Assembly: GCA_011316305.1 (NCBI GenBank)
Contig: SAUG01000012.1
Coordinates: 558,001-622,000, forward strand
Reading direction: 5' to 3'
DNA length: 64,000 bases
Source: Rusavskia elegans
Taxonomy: Eukaryota > Ascomycota > Lecanoromycetes > Teloschistales > Teloschistaceae
How positions within the stretch are numbered: position 1 is the stretch's first letter; every line of letters begins with the position of its first letter. Shown one piece after another: positions 42,276 through 54,741 of the stretch. The notes beneath the pieces are model-generated. The model made no database searches. It worked only from the letters and a program-made list of their open reading frames with translations, and was not told where the DNA came from. The translations under genes were made by a program, and so were the position numbers.

Positions 42276-43647
42276 ATGAGGCTTCCATTGGAAATCAGGG
42301 ACGAAGCATCAACGAATACGAGGAAAAGTGTGCCTCCCAGTGTCGTGAGTAAACCGTCTTCCCCAAGCGCCGGCGGTCCGCTAACTGTTATAGATCGTGG
42401 GCATTGTCTTCGCCGCTGTGGTTGTCTCAGTTGCCCTTTACATCCTACTCATTGCCATCCGAGGCTCTCATTCGAATCCAAAATACATTCCTACACAGTT
42501 CCTCAAGAAACGATGGCGGGCCTGGAAACCAAAGACGATGAAGTACCGCATGTTTGGCTTCGATCCCATTTCCCCCTTGTACAACGAGGATCATTCCTAT
42601 AGAGGCAACAGTCTCGAACATCGAGGAAGCCCCCGCCATGGCCCTTCTCTTACTCCTAGAACGAGCGGCCAAAACGCTAGGAACGGGAATGAAATGATTG
42701 CATCCGATAATGACACCGTCAATCGCAATACTTCTGTCCGCAGCATCATGACTCTTCCACCCTACAGACCATCACCACTGCCCTCGGAACGTCTCATCGC
42801 TCGCGAAGGCGAACGTGCTGGTGTTGATACCGTGGTCGAATTCCCCGAGTCCGCTGAGGATGAGGAAGCCCGCCGTGATGCTGACATGGAAGAATTGTAC
42901 CAGATCCGCCTTGCGCGTCGCCAGGAGAACGACGAACGCAGGGAACGCAGGCTTGCACGACGAGCAGCAAGAGAAGCAGGCGACACCGCACGACTGGAAC
43001 AACTGAGAATACAATCACGACTTGCCGAATCAGCAATAAGAATCGGAGGCAGCGCCGGAAGCAGCTCATCGAGTCTACCTCGTGACGCAAACACCATGCT
43101 AGCAGAGCATCAAGCCAGGGCTGAAAGTCGAGAACGGAGGGTCAGCAGCGTCAGCTATGCGGACCTGGGTCTTGCACGACACGACGGCAGCCGAATACGT
43201 GCCGACAGTGTCGAAAGCGATCACCGACCGTTATTGGACTCGGCGGCCAGTATGGGCAGCTCGAGACGCAGCTCTTTTGCCCCTCCGCTACCACGGTTCG
43301 GCCGACATCACCGCAACACCAGCACTGGATCTGTGCTGTCAACGGATTCAGATGTTGGGCAAGCAATGACGCCGATTGCATCCAACAGAAGCGGAAGCGG
43401 AAGCGATCCACCTACCCTGACTCCAAGTGCTACTCATGGGTCCGGCGGCAGCGATAGAGAAGACGTTCGTCCGGGAGAGAGTCCACCACGTTATGAAGAT
43501 GAGGAGGCACCGCCCTATACGAGCCCTGTCCGGAGCAGAGCGCCGCAACTACCGGCTCTGGCGAATGTGCCGTCGATCGAGGTTGAGATTGCAACACCCG
43601 CGAATAGTGTGCCCGCTACGCCCATTGAGCAGAATGAACATCGGTAA
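42276..43647 (+). CDS. Single-pass membrane protein with disordered tail, unknown
   Basis: Two exons, 42276-42344 and 42394-43647; 1323 nt, 440 aa. One membrane helix at about 24-44 (IVGIVFAAVVVSVALYILLIA) formed right after the intron join, followed by a conserved-looking juxtamembrane part (KKRWRAWKPKTMKYRMFGFD). The remainder is Arg/Glu-rich helical (about 150-230) then Ser/Pro-rich, ending near PPRYEDEEAPPY, which resembles a PY-type motif for WW-domain ligases. Family and role are unknown. Confidence 0.7.
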
Positions 43648-43983
43648 TATATAGCTGGGAGAGTTTTCGATGAGTTGAGAACAGTAAATGTTTGTCTATT
43701 TTTGTTTTCAAGCATTTGAGCGAGCGAGCGCAGGAGTTGGTCCAGTATCGGAAGGTGGATGTGATCAAATTACATTGGGATGACGAAGACGAGTAACATA
43801 GTTTAATGATGGCACATTCGTTGCTCTGGATACCTCGAAGGTTGTATTAGTGCTTCTACGAAATCGGGTTTCTCGTTATACTTTTCCTGACATTTACTTG
43901 ATGCGTCAAATTCCAAACATGATAATTCTACATATCTCTAAGTTTTTAACCTAGACCCCGATTACTTTTTGTTTCAAATTCTA
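43648..43983. other. Intergenic, convergent 3' flanks
   Basis: 336 bp between the stops of the membrane protein gene (+) and LYS12 (-). AT-rich, no gene visible. Confidence 0.5.
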
Positions 43984-45127
<1,144 letters not shown>

Positions 45128-45524
45128 TGGGGGTTTGGAAGGTTTCAATTGATGATTCACTCGGAAAGTTTTGGGGAATGAGCTTCAAACGGAAGCATAA
45201 TTCAGCCCTACGATGAAAGTAGCCTGGGCTTGATATGGGAGATACCCCTGACCAGCTTCATTTCCCTGCCCAATGGTGTGCTACTGCATACTTGGGCCGC
45301 TTTTCTCAGACTCAGACTGTTTCAATGGCAGTTGCAGAATAGTAAGGCCAAGGGTTCTATTGTCTACATTGTATGTATAGCTGTCTGACAATGCAAGTTG
45401 AGCCTGGGTAGCATTGGCGGACAACGCCCTTGTTTACTGGGCTTCAACTCTGCAGTGAAGCGACCACCCGGCACCCCATAAGAATGTTGATTCCCCACAG
45501 TCTCCACACTCAGGCTAATCTATC
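45128..45524. other. Divergent promoter LYS12-disordered protein
   Basis: 397 bp between divergent ATGs; no gene visible. Confidence 0.5.
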
Positions 45525-47327
45525 ATGGATAACACAGTCATGTCAGGGAAAGCTACTGCTGGCTTCGCTGGTCTCAGAGCTAAGTTCGAGAACAAGAACG
45601 ACGAGTCCCCACCCTCTCGAAGCAGATCTCCGGCTAGTCAAGAGAACGTGAAGGGTAGTGGGCGGAAGATCCGGACGAGTTTCGTCTCCGTCGAGAGGAG
45701 CGGACAGATGAGTCCTTCACTAGACCAACGAGAATCCATGGGCAGCAACGAGGATCAGACTTCAGTCACCGAGGGGGCCAAGGACCCGAAAGCTGGGCCG
45801 AATGTCGAAGGCACAAACGAGCCAAAGATGAATGGCGTTGCTGCAGCTTCCGAGAAGCAGGAAGAACCCCAGGAATCACGAAACGGACAAGCAAGCCCTG
45901 ATGTCACAAAGGAAGTTGGCAACGGTACCTTAGAAATGGAGGAAGCAACCAACACCGATGCAATCAACCCTGACAAGCCAACAGCGGCCGGAGAAGATAG
46001 TACTTCATCCATACTGCCTTCTGATCCCAAAGATGAAGACGCAATCTCAGGAGGCGCCGCACTTGCACCCAAAGGAGAATCTCTCGGGACCCTCCTCAAA
46101 GGTTCAGACTTCGAGGCGGAGAAAGAGTCTTCAAAGAAATCGATTTCGCAGAAAAGCCCAAAGAAGGCCACCGCCCCAAGCAATCCTTCTACGCCAGTGA
46201 AGAAGACTAGGGGATCTCTAAAGTCAACCCCTGCAAAGGTCGTGGGTACGCCGAATGTCAATGGATCTCCTAGAGTCAAGTCAGCAACGTCCCGTCCATC
46301 TACTATCAGCAAACCTCAGGCGTCACCTTCTGCAAAGCCTACTGAAACTTCACCGCCTGCTGCCGAGGATACCAACGCACCTGCCAGTGAGACAGCATCA
46401 GCATCCCCAATCGCCAACAAACCGTCCTTAAAGCAGCCTCGGGAGAAAACCGCATCGCCTAGACAACATACGCCCAAACAACAAACACAACCTGGAGATG
46501 CACCAAAAGCAGCAGAGAATGAGCGTCAGAAGCAAACCATAGCTAAATCAAGCCGCCTGTCGACAAGCACCAAAGCCACACAATCAGCTCGGCCAGCAAT
46601 AAGCAAGCCTAACGGTGCAGCTGCCACGGGTATACCCAATCGAACAGGACCGCGTTCTCCCAACGCGGTCAAGCCTAAGCCAAGGTCTCCGACTCGTCCG
46701 GTCCGTCTACCTGGTGCTGCTACTGCATCTACAGCCTCATCTTCTGCCAAGACCGGCAGCACAATGCCACCGCGCCTGGAAAGTAGGGCTTCGACTGCGA
46801 ATCCGTCCAAACCATCGACCTTGAACAAGGTGACCGGGGCCAAGGCTCCTCCTAGACCTACCGCAACGAACATACGGACTAAAGCTCCTCGCTCATCATT
46901 GCCGGCATCTACACCCGAGCAGAAGCCCAAGCCTAAACCGCGTACCAGTATTGCGAGTATCAAAGCACCTGGTAATGACTTCCTATCTCGCATGATGCGA
47001 CCTACCGCAAGTTCCGCCAGCAAAACGCACGAGAAGGTCGAGCCGAAAACGCCGCCGACGCCGCCTAAGAAACGCATTTCTGCCAGGCATAAGCGGATCA
47101 GTGATGAGAGTGGCGCAAAGGCAGAGAGCAAAGCAGTAGAAGCCAAAGCTGACTCGGTGGAGCAAGGAACAGAGAAGGATAAGCAGCCAGTAAATCATAT
47201 CGGGGCAGGCAGCCATCAAGATAACGCTGCTCCGGTGCCGACTGAGGAGGCATCCATTGAGGAAACCGTAGAGCCGGACGGTAACAACTTGACTTCGACG
47301 AACGAAAACACAGTGGCTGCTTCGTAA
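45525..47327 (+). CDS. Disordered Ser/Pro/Lys/Ala-rich protein, unknown
   Basis: Single-exon 600-aa ORF, ATG at 45525. The N-terminus has a compact motif (FAGLRAKFENKNDESPPSRS, then GRKIRTSFVSVERSG) that looks conserved, whereas the rest is low complexity: Ser, Pro, Ala, Lys and Thr dominate, with many SP and TP sites and KR clusters and no predicted globular domain. A mid-region motif PPTPPKKRISARHKRISDES recalls phospho-regulated basic tracts. Function is unknown; a cytoskeletal or nuclear scaffold is one possibility. Confidence 0.7.
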   Translation: MDNTVMSGKATAGFAGLRAKFENKNDESPPSRSRSPASQENVKGSGRKIRTSFVSVERSGQMSPSLDQRESMGSNEDQTSVTEGAKDPKAGPNVEGTNEPKMNGVAAASEKQEEPQESRNGQASPDVTKEVGNGTLEMEEATNTDAINPDKPTAAGEDSTSSILPSDPKDEDAISGGAALAPKGESLGTLLKGSDFEAEKESSKKSISQKSPKKATAPSNPSTPVKKTRGSLKSTPAKVVGTPNVNGSPRVKSATSRPSTISKPQASPSAKPTETSPPAAEDTNAPASETASASPIANKPSLKQPREKTASPRQHTPKQQTQPGDAPKAAENERQKQTIAKSSRLSTSTKATQSARPAISKPNGAAATGIPNRTGPRSPNAVKPKPRSPTRPVRLPGAATASTASSSAKTGSTMPPRLESRASTANPSKPSTLNKVTGAKAPPRPTATNIRTKAPRSSLPASTPEQKPKPKPRTSIASIKAPGNDFLSRMMRPTASSASKTHEKVEPKTPPTPPKKRISARHKRISDESGAKAESKAVEAKADSVEQGTEKDKQPVNHIGAGSHQDNAAPVPTEEASIEETVEPDGNNLTSTNENTVAAS

Positions 47328-47740
47328 GGCCTTGTCGGGTTGTTGGATCCAGTAAAGAAAGGATGCTTGAACTCGGTACATCCCCCATTCAATCTTCTTG
47401 TTTTCATCGATACCACCAATTGCCTGGAATTTGGAGCGTGTCGCTAGTATTCCGTGTCATTTTGGAAGCGACTTGATCCATCATTTGAGACACTTGTAAT
47501 ACTACTGAGGTATGTCCTTTGGAAGGCGGAGCAACACAGGAAGCAATTAATAGCTTAGGTGATTCGCTTAGATCGAAGAAATCGAATATGTATGGGGTAT
47601 CTCTTGCCCTCATGCACATGCATTACGCGCTCCCAGAGTTTTCAACGCCGTCAATGCCGCTCTGATCCTCGTAATATACAGCAAGCAGTGTTCGAGTCCA
47701 GCGTCCTGGGGCGAACCATGAACTTTTGTACTGACTGTCA
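47328..47740. other. Intergenic, convergent 3' flanks
   Basis: 413 bp between stops; no gene visible. Confidence 0.5.
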
Positions 47741-48274
47741 CTATACCCCATTGACCCGACACAATATCATGCCTCCCGTTCTCTTCTCCACACATTCCCT
47801 CACCTCCATCAGCCCTCGATCGGTCGTGACATACATACTCTCACCTATCCCTCTCAACCCCTTCACATATCCACTCGTATCCCCCCTCGCCAGCGCCTCA
47901 ATCTCCCTAAACCCCATCCACACCCTCCTCGTCGGCTTACTCACCAACCCAATCTTCTGCAACACCGGCTCATTATTCCAATACTTGAGCCCGACCCACA
48001 ACCTCCGACTCGCAATATTCGCCTGCGTTATTATCGATTCGTTATTCGACTGCGACTGGTATTCTGGATCCGCGGGATCGAGGATGGGATTTAGATGCGA
48101 AGGCGGAGGAGGCGTGGGGCCGCCGACTGTGACGGAGGAGACGTAGCCTGAGCGTTGGAGTTGCAGCATTAGAGTGTGGTGGAGGTTGGTGGAGGGGATG
48201 GAGGTGAGGCCGAGGCGGGCCATGGAGGCGTTTTGGAGGTGGGAGCAGCAGTGGGCGAGGTTTACGAGGGACAT
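47741..48274 (-). CDS. MRPS8: Mitochondrial ribosomal protein uS8m
   Basis: 177 aa from the ATG at 48274. The open frame reaches 48388 but only to GTG through a Pro/His-rich stretch, whereas MSLVNLAHCCSHLQNASMARL is the conserved N-terminus of fungal uS8m. The bacterial-type S8 fold follows (LQRSGYVSSVTVGGP, then RRLWVGLKYWNNEPVL), and it ends with the conserved GIGESMYVTTDRGLMEVREC-type block. Known role: small-subunit assembly, contacts the central domain of the mitochondrial SSU rRNA. It is divergent from the PBDC1-like gene with 390 bp between ATGs. Confidence 0.88.
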   Translation of the reverse strand: MSLVNLAHCCSHLQNASMARLGLTSIPSTNLHHTLMLQLQRSGYVSSVTVGGPTPPPPSHLNPILDPADPEYQSQSNNESIITQANIASRRLWVGLKYWNNEPVLQKIGLVSKPTRRVWMGFREIEALARGDTSGYVKGLRGIGESMYVTTDRGLMEVRECVEKRTGGMILCRVNGV

Positions 48275-48664
48275 TTTGGGGTGTTGGGGTTGTGGTTGCT
48301 GGGCCTGAGGCCCGTAGGTAGATGGAGACGGAGGAGGGTGAGATGGAAGAGGAGTGTGGGCGGGGAATGTCGTAGGGATTACTGGCACTGATGGTTTGCG
48401 ACTTTGAGGATGGGCAGTGTTAAGTATTTGTCCACTTGTGTTGCTCTGCTGAAGCTATGGAGGAAAGGCTTGGGAAGATCACCGCGGAACCAGTCCCGCT
48501 GCACTGAAGTTCGGGTGACGATGATTCTCATGTTCACTTGGATCTATCTCTATTTCATTCACGCAGGAGAAGAAGTTCCTTCTCTCGTTGAATTTGCTTC
48601 CCAATCGAACTTCATCTCACGATCTTCTCTAACTTGCTAATTGATTGTATACATACCTCTCAAA
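48275..48664. other. Divergent promoter uS8m-PBDC1-like
   Basis: 390 bp between two translation-related divergent genes; no gene visible. Confidence 0.5.
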
Positions 48665-49232
48665 ATGTCGTTAGGACCTGCAGGCGCAAGCCTGGATCCA
48701 GACCAGGCGGAGAACTTCGAAGATGTTCGCTTTCACCCATGGGATGGAGTATGCAAAGCTGACTTTTCCCAGATGGAGAAGCAATTCGCTGTCAAGGGTA
48801 CACCCCTCCATCAACGTCTCCTTCTCACGGATTTCTGACACCCAACGCCAGCCGTACAACAAATGACGACCTACTGGGCCATACTCGAAAACATGAAAGG
48901 ATCTCAATTGCGTCTCACAAAACTGGATGATGAAATATACGACCACTTCAAGAAAGATTTCCCAGATTTTGACCCTACGGAGACCATTAACGAAGATACG
49001 ATGAAGAGTAAAGAGGGAAAAGAGCGATGGCGAAATTTCATGATGGCCTATGAGAAGAAGATTGACGATTACAACTTTGGAACGATGCTGAGAGCAAATC
49101 CCAAATTTGAGTATGGCGAGAAGGAAACGATATTCGGTGAATTAGCGATTGAAGTTGTGGTCTGAGCGATTGACTGACAATGGCATTGTAGCTATGAGGA
49201 TGCAATTTTATGCCATTGAAATTGCCCGGTAA
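48665..49232 (+). CDS. PBDC1/YPL225W-like protein, eEF1A-linked chaperone family
   Basis: Four exons: 48665-48724, 48773-48797 (25 nt), 48852-49136 and 49192-49232; 411 nt, 136 aa. The joins give ENFEDMEKQFAVKAVQQMTTYW and TIFAMRMQFYAIEIAR, matching the PBDC1 family. Known role: the yeast homologue acts cotranslationally on nascent eEF1A. Intron 1 has a weak GTTCGC donor but a textbook GCTGAC branch site close to its CAG acceptor; introns 2 and 3 have GTACAC and GTGAAT donors. Length is typical for the family. Confidence 0.88.
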
Positions 49233-50031
49233 CAGGCTCTCTCTACTCTCTGTGATCTCAAGGACTGACGAAGCTCCAGAAACCGACAAGGACTTAACGA
49301 CTGGGTCTATGAACAGGCGCATACAACCTGAGATGGCGAATCCCAGCGTCAGAATCAGGCTGACTGAGAGACTACACTACCCCGAGGACAATTCGTAACC
49401 ATGTCTTACAGCAATTTCAGAGAGTGTTGACCTTGACCGAGCGGTAGGCAACAGGGACGACCTCACATCGCATTACAAAAGCCAGACTCTTCTGAGGAAA
49501 AGTGTTCGCATTACGCCAAATCCCTATCTCAGATCAGACGTCCGCTGGATTTACCGATGCTATCCGTAGGGACTGTTGGAAAACATTCACTGCGTGATGT
49601 ACGAATTTGTTTACTTGTTCTCCTCACGTGGTTGTCGAAAACCGACCCTTGGTTTCTCTGGGGCTCTGACCTTCCTCCTACATCTCAGTAACTCCCGGCT
49701 CTACGATTTTGAACATGTCATTGTAAAGTTGTATACTTCTATAATGTTCGATTCTGCGTTGGGTGACTGTATGAGAAGTCTTGCGGCATTCCAGTCGAAG
49801 AACAATACTAAGGCACCACCACCACAACCCATTCTAGCCTACACGCATTCAGCTCTCTTTTCGTCTTACCGTTCGTTTGCTGCTGCAACATCGGTCTTCC
49901 TGCACTACTGGACTAGCTTCACAGCCTCCATCACCGTTTGCTCAATCACTCACTCCCACATGTAACATGCAGCAACTCATACCTCCATCAACGTCCGCTC
50001 ATCACAAAGGCACGCTTCCCTCACAGACCCA
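49233..50031. other. Intergenic, no convincing gene
   Basis: The 799-bp space is the 5' flank of the STE6-like gene; short frames only. Confidence 0.5.
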
Positions 50032-53000
50032 ATGGAAGCCGTCACCGAAGAACCGAACGACCTCGAGCGCCGAGCATCAGAAAATTCACAATCAATCAAA
50101 CCCCGTTGGCGATCCCTCTTCGCCTTCACAACCCGACCGCATCTGCTCCCCCTTTGTCTGGCTCTCATTCTATCGGTATCGTCTGGCGTCGTGAGCCCTG
50201 TGTTATCATACCTACTGGGCAGAGTGTTCGACTGCTTTACAAACTTCGGTATAGGGAAATACGGCGGGTCCGAGCTTATCAGAAACGTCTCAAAATATGC
50301 GCTTGGTGTCACGGGGCTTGGAGTGGCTAGTGGTATCCTGCATGCTGGCTACTTCGGCTTCTGGCTCATGTTTGGCGAGCTTCAGGCCAAAGGTGCCAGG
50401 GACAGCTTATTTGGCAGCATGTTGGAAAAGGATATGGAATGGTACGATATGCGCAGGGATGGTGTCGAAGCGCTCATACAACGACTCCAAACGTAAGTAC
50501 AGGAAGTATGAGTATCCAAGACCTTGCTAACGCTTGAGGCAGCCAGATCCGAGAGCTTCAGATGGGCACCTCTCAGCCCCTTGGATTCGCCCTCCAGAGC
50601 ACAGTGACTGCGCTGTCTGCTCTAGGCCTGGCATTGTATACTGCATGGGATCTCACCCTGATCACGATTGCCACCATTCCGTTTGCCGCCCTCGTGCTGG
50701 GTTGGATATCATCCAGAATGCAACCCAGCATCGAAGCCCAGGCCAAAGAGCTGAACACTGCTTCAAAATTCGCCAATAATGCGTTTCAAGCTATCGACGT
50801 CGTCAAGTGCTTCAATGGGCAAGATTTTGAAACCTGGCAATATGCAAAAGCAATCAAGCGAGCCGCTAAGAAATATCTTATTCAGGCAAAGGCCAATGCT
50901 CTACAGATTGGCTTTGTGCGGTTCATAACACTTTCCATGTTCGTCCAAGGATTTTGGTATGGCAGTCACATTGTTATCACAGGAAAGAAAGAACCGGGCC
51001 AAGTCCTGACTGCCTTCTGGTCATGCTTGTCAGCGCTCCAAGCGGTGGAACAGATATTGCCGCAGATCCTCGTGCTTGAGAATGGAAGAGCTGCAGGTGC
51101 TACCTTGCAAGCAGTATTGACACAAATGGACAAAAGACATAGAGTCATCGTGAGCGGTCAGTTGACTCCAGAGTTCTGCGAAGGCGATATCGAAGTACGG
51201 AACGTGTCTTTCCGCTACCCTTCCCGACCTGATCAGCCAGCTTTGAAGCATGCCAGCTTCTTCTTTCCCGCCGGTGAAACGACCTTCGTGATTGGAACAA
51301 GTGGTTCGGGCAAGAGTACTCTCGGCAATCTGCTCATGCGTTTCTATGAGCCAGCCTCCGGAGAGATCTTCATCGACGGTAATCCCCTGCAGACACTGGA
51401 TATCGCGTGGCTTCGGAACAACATCACCCTGGTACAGCAGCAGAGTGTGCTTTTCAATGAGACCATATTCAAGAACATCGCCTTCGCTCGAAGAGATTGG
51501 GAAAAAGTAGGGATGGATGAGGTCAAACGTTCGATTGATACCGCTTTCCTACAAAATACCATCAACGAACTTCCCAAGGGTGTTGATACCATGGTTGGTG
51601 CTGGAGGCAACGCTATGAGCGGTGGACAAAGACAACGTGTCGCTATCGCAAGAGCTAGTCTTAGGGATACCCCGATCTTGATCCTGGACGAAGCGACCAG
51701 CGCCCTGGACCACATCAGCAAGGGTATGGTCATGGATGCGATCCGTGAATGGAGACGGGGCAAGACGACTATAATTATCACACACGACCTTTCGCAGATT
51801 GCAGACGACGAGTTCGCATACATTCTCGACAAAGGAGTCGTCGTCCAGGAAGGTTACAGGTACGCCCTAGAAAAGGGGGAAGCTGGACCGCTGGTCGCGC
51901 CGAGGAGGCCTTCTGTCAACTTCCCAACCACCAAACGCTTACCGAAGTTATCTGAAGAGGTTCGGAAACCAAGTATCATATCTATGAGCTCAGGATCTTG
52001 TGGTAGTACCGTCTCAGTCTGCTCCCATGATTCACTGGACATCCAATACCGTCCTCGTGCGCAGTCAGTATTCGTCCCAGGCATTTTCAGTCTTGCAAAA
52101 GAAAGCCCTGAGGTGAATCGACGATCGTACTTTGAACCTTTCGTATCACCCGCGGCAACCGGAGCATTCGCTATGCATCGCATGTCTGGTGTTCCTGATA
52201 TCTTCACACGACCTCTAAACCCATCAGCACAGCAAAATGAGGGCAAATCTCGAATTCCTGGCTGGCCACTCATGCCACGTCGAGAGCAGAAGGAGCAAGA
52301 CCTCGGGGACTGGTCGTTATTGAACGAACTTCACAAGCGGACACATGATACAGGTAGGACATCAGGCGAAAAAAGAACGTCTCAAGCAGCCAAAGAACAC
52401 TCGGAGACCATCGCACTGAAGGTGGCAAGGCGTCAATCAGAAGATCTCCAAGGGGATGGACCTCTTCGCATTGCGCCGATAAAGAAGATACTACTTACTG
52501 TCTGGCCTACCTTGACCTGGAAGCATCGCCCCTTGCTTCTCGGTGGATTCTTCTGCGCCGCTGTTCATGCCGCGGGCACACCAGTATTCTCCTTTGTGTT
52601 TTCTAAGTTACTGGCCACCTTTTTCCAGCCTGTCAACCGTGAGCGGGAGGCACTTAAATGGTCCCTTTCTGTCCTTGCGGTCGGTACTGGTGATGCTCTG
52701 GCCAGCTTCTTCATGCATTATCTTCTTGAAGCCTGTGGACAAGCCTGGGTTGATAATCTTCGGATTGAGTCGATGAAACGTATCATCGACCAGCCGCGTA
52801 CGTGGTTCGATAAGGAGAAGAACAGCGTGTCCAAACTCACCGAATGCCTTGATCGGAATGCTGAGGAAATGAGGAATCTTCTTGGTCGATTTGCGGGCTT
52901 TATGTTCGTGGTGGTGATGATGCTATCCACGGCAATCATCTGGAGTCTAGTCGTTTGCTGGAAGCTGACACTCGTTGGACTTGCTTCAGCACCCTTCATC

Positions 53001-54230
53001 TACATGATTACCAGACTCTACCAGGCAGTTAGTGGGAAATGGGAGGGTAGAAGCAACGATGCCGGTACCTCTGCAGCAACAATTTTTACCGAGACCTTTG
53101 GCAACATCCGGACCGTACGCGCCCTGACCTTGGAAGCATATTTGCATGAGAAATACCTCAAAGCGACCGAGAAAGCTTTCCACGTTGGACTTCGAAGATC
53201 TGTTTACTCGGGTACTTTCTATGGGATATCCGATTCGGGCATCGCCTTTGCCACGGCACTGATCTTCTATTATGGTGCTAAAGTTGCCGCTTCGAGGGAC
53301 TTCACTGTACAGAACATCATCACGGTCTTCAGCATGCTGCTTTTCAGCATTGCAAGCGCCAATTCTATTCTTGCTTTTATTCCTCAGATCAACTCCTCAT
53401 GCGCAACAGCAACCCGCTTGCTGCGTCTGGCCAATCTTCCCCACAAGTCGTCCTACGAACACGCAGGTCACGTCCGCCTACCGGCTCTGGGAGCCATCTC
53501 CTTCAACGACATCAACTTCACATACCCCTCCAGACCACTAGGGCCAGTGCTCAATTCCCTCAACCTCAGACTCTCACCCCACACCAGCATCGCCCTCGTC
53601 GGCGCCTCCGGATCCGGCAAATCAACAATCGCCTCTCTAATCCTAGGCCTCTACCCCCCGACCTCCGGCACCCTCACCTTCGACTCCCTCGAAATCTCCG
53701 CCCTCCATCTTCCCTCCTTACGCTCCCTGATCGCCGTCGTGCCCCAAACGCCCCAAATCTTCGCCACCACCATCGCCCTCAACATCGCATACGCCATGCC
53801 CGAACGCTCCTCCCTCGCTTCCCGCGCCAATATCGAAAAAGCGGCCGAAGTAGCAGGCATCCACACTTTCATCTCCAGCCTACCGCGAGGCTACAACACC
53901 CTCATCGGCGAAGGCGGAACAGGCCTTTCAGGCGGGCAGGCGCAACGGATTGCGATTGCGAGGGCTGTGGCTAGGAAACCGATGCTCATGGTACTGGATG
54001 AGGCGACGAGCGCGTTGGACGGGGAGAGTGCGAGGGGGATACGGGAGCTGGTGAGGAGGTTGAGGGGACAGGGGGTGGGCGTTTTGATGGTGACGCATGA
54101 TCGGGAGATGATGAGGGTTTGTGAGGAGATTGTTGTGGTGAAGGAGGGGAGGGTGGAGGAGAGAGGGGGGTTTGACGAGTTGGTGTCAAGACGGGGTGGG
54201 GAGTTGAGAAGGTTGTTGGGTGGTGCTTGA
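50032..54230 (+). CDS. STE6: STE6-like full-size ABC transporter, a-factor-type pheromone exporter
   Basis: Two exons, 50032-50492 and 50543-54230; 4149 nt, 1382 aa. Layout TMD1 (about 40-350), NBD1 with Walker A GTSGSGKST (about 404), signature MSGGQRQRVAIARA and LILDEATSALD; a long Ser/Arg-rich linker (about 600-800); TMD2 (about 830-1110), NBD2 with Walker A GASGSGKST (about 1174), signature LSGGQAQRIAIARA and LDEATSALD. Both nucleotide sites look intact. Known role: exports the farnesylated mating pheromone across the plasma membrane. The assignment to Ste6 rather than other ABCB transporters rests on N-terminal FGxLF-poor TMD sequence and linker length, so the symbol is probable. The last 250 codons shift to strong C/G third positions. 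Confidence 0.85.
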
Positions 54231-54741
54231 GGGGAGCTCGGATGACTAGAGGATGCCTGGTTAGATGGAGGGAGGTAATGGAGAGGATGTGGTTTTCTGG
54301 GCGTGAAGGTGGATGGGTCGTTCCTCAGTGTGTGGTCTTCGGCGTTCTGGTGGTTATCTGCATGAGTTTACGGAGTATATGTTATGGCTCTGGCACAAGT
54401 TTCTCTTTCGTACCACCAACAGCGCTAGAAACATTTGTGGAATAGGATATACAAAACATGAACAAGTGGGTGCATTCTTCTGGGCTGTAAACCTCGCTCA
54501 CGAAGTTTGATGATTATTTTGCTAAGCTCAGAAGCATCAACCACCCCATGAATCATGAACCGAAAGCCTACCATATATTCAATCTAGTCTATTTCATCCT
54601 TCCCTTTACTTACTCCCATTCCTCCAGCTCGTCGTAACAACCATCCGTCGACCTCTCATCCAGTCCCCCTCATCCTCTACTTACTCCTCCCCATCATAAT
54701 TAACCCCCATCCACCCCTCCCACCACCACCAATACCACCCC
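54231..54741. other. Intergenic, convergent 3' flanks
   Basis: 511 bp between the stops of STE6 (+) and the DDX60-like gene (-). The right half is C/T-rich on the + strand. No gene visible. Confidence 0.5.

Noticed and set aside
45755..47146. Long - strand ORFs (185 and 206 codons)
   Set aside because: They are antisense shadows of the low-complexity protein at 45525-47327, produced by its biased codon composition.
47680..47710. tRNA-like T-arm (GTTCGAGTCC)
   Set aside because: No acceptor stem or anticodon arm can be folded around it; no tRNA gene was found in the window by eye.
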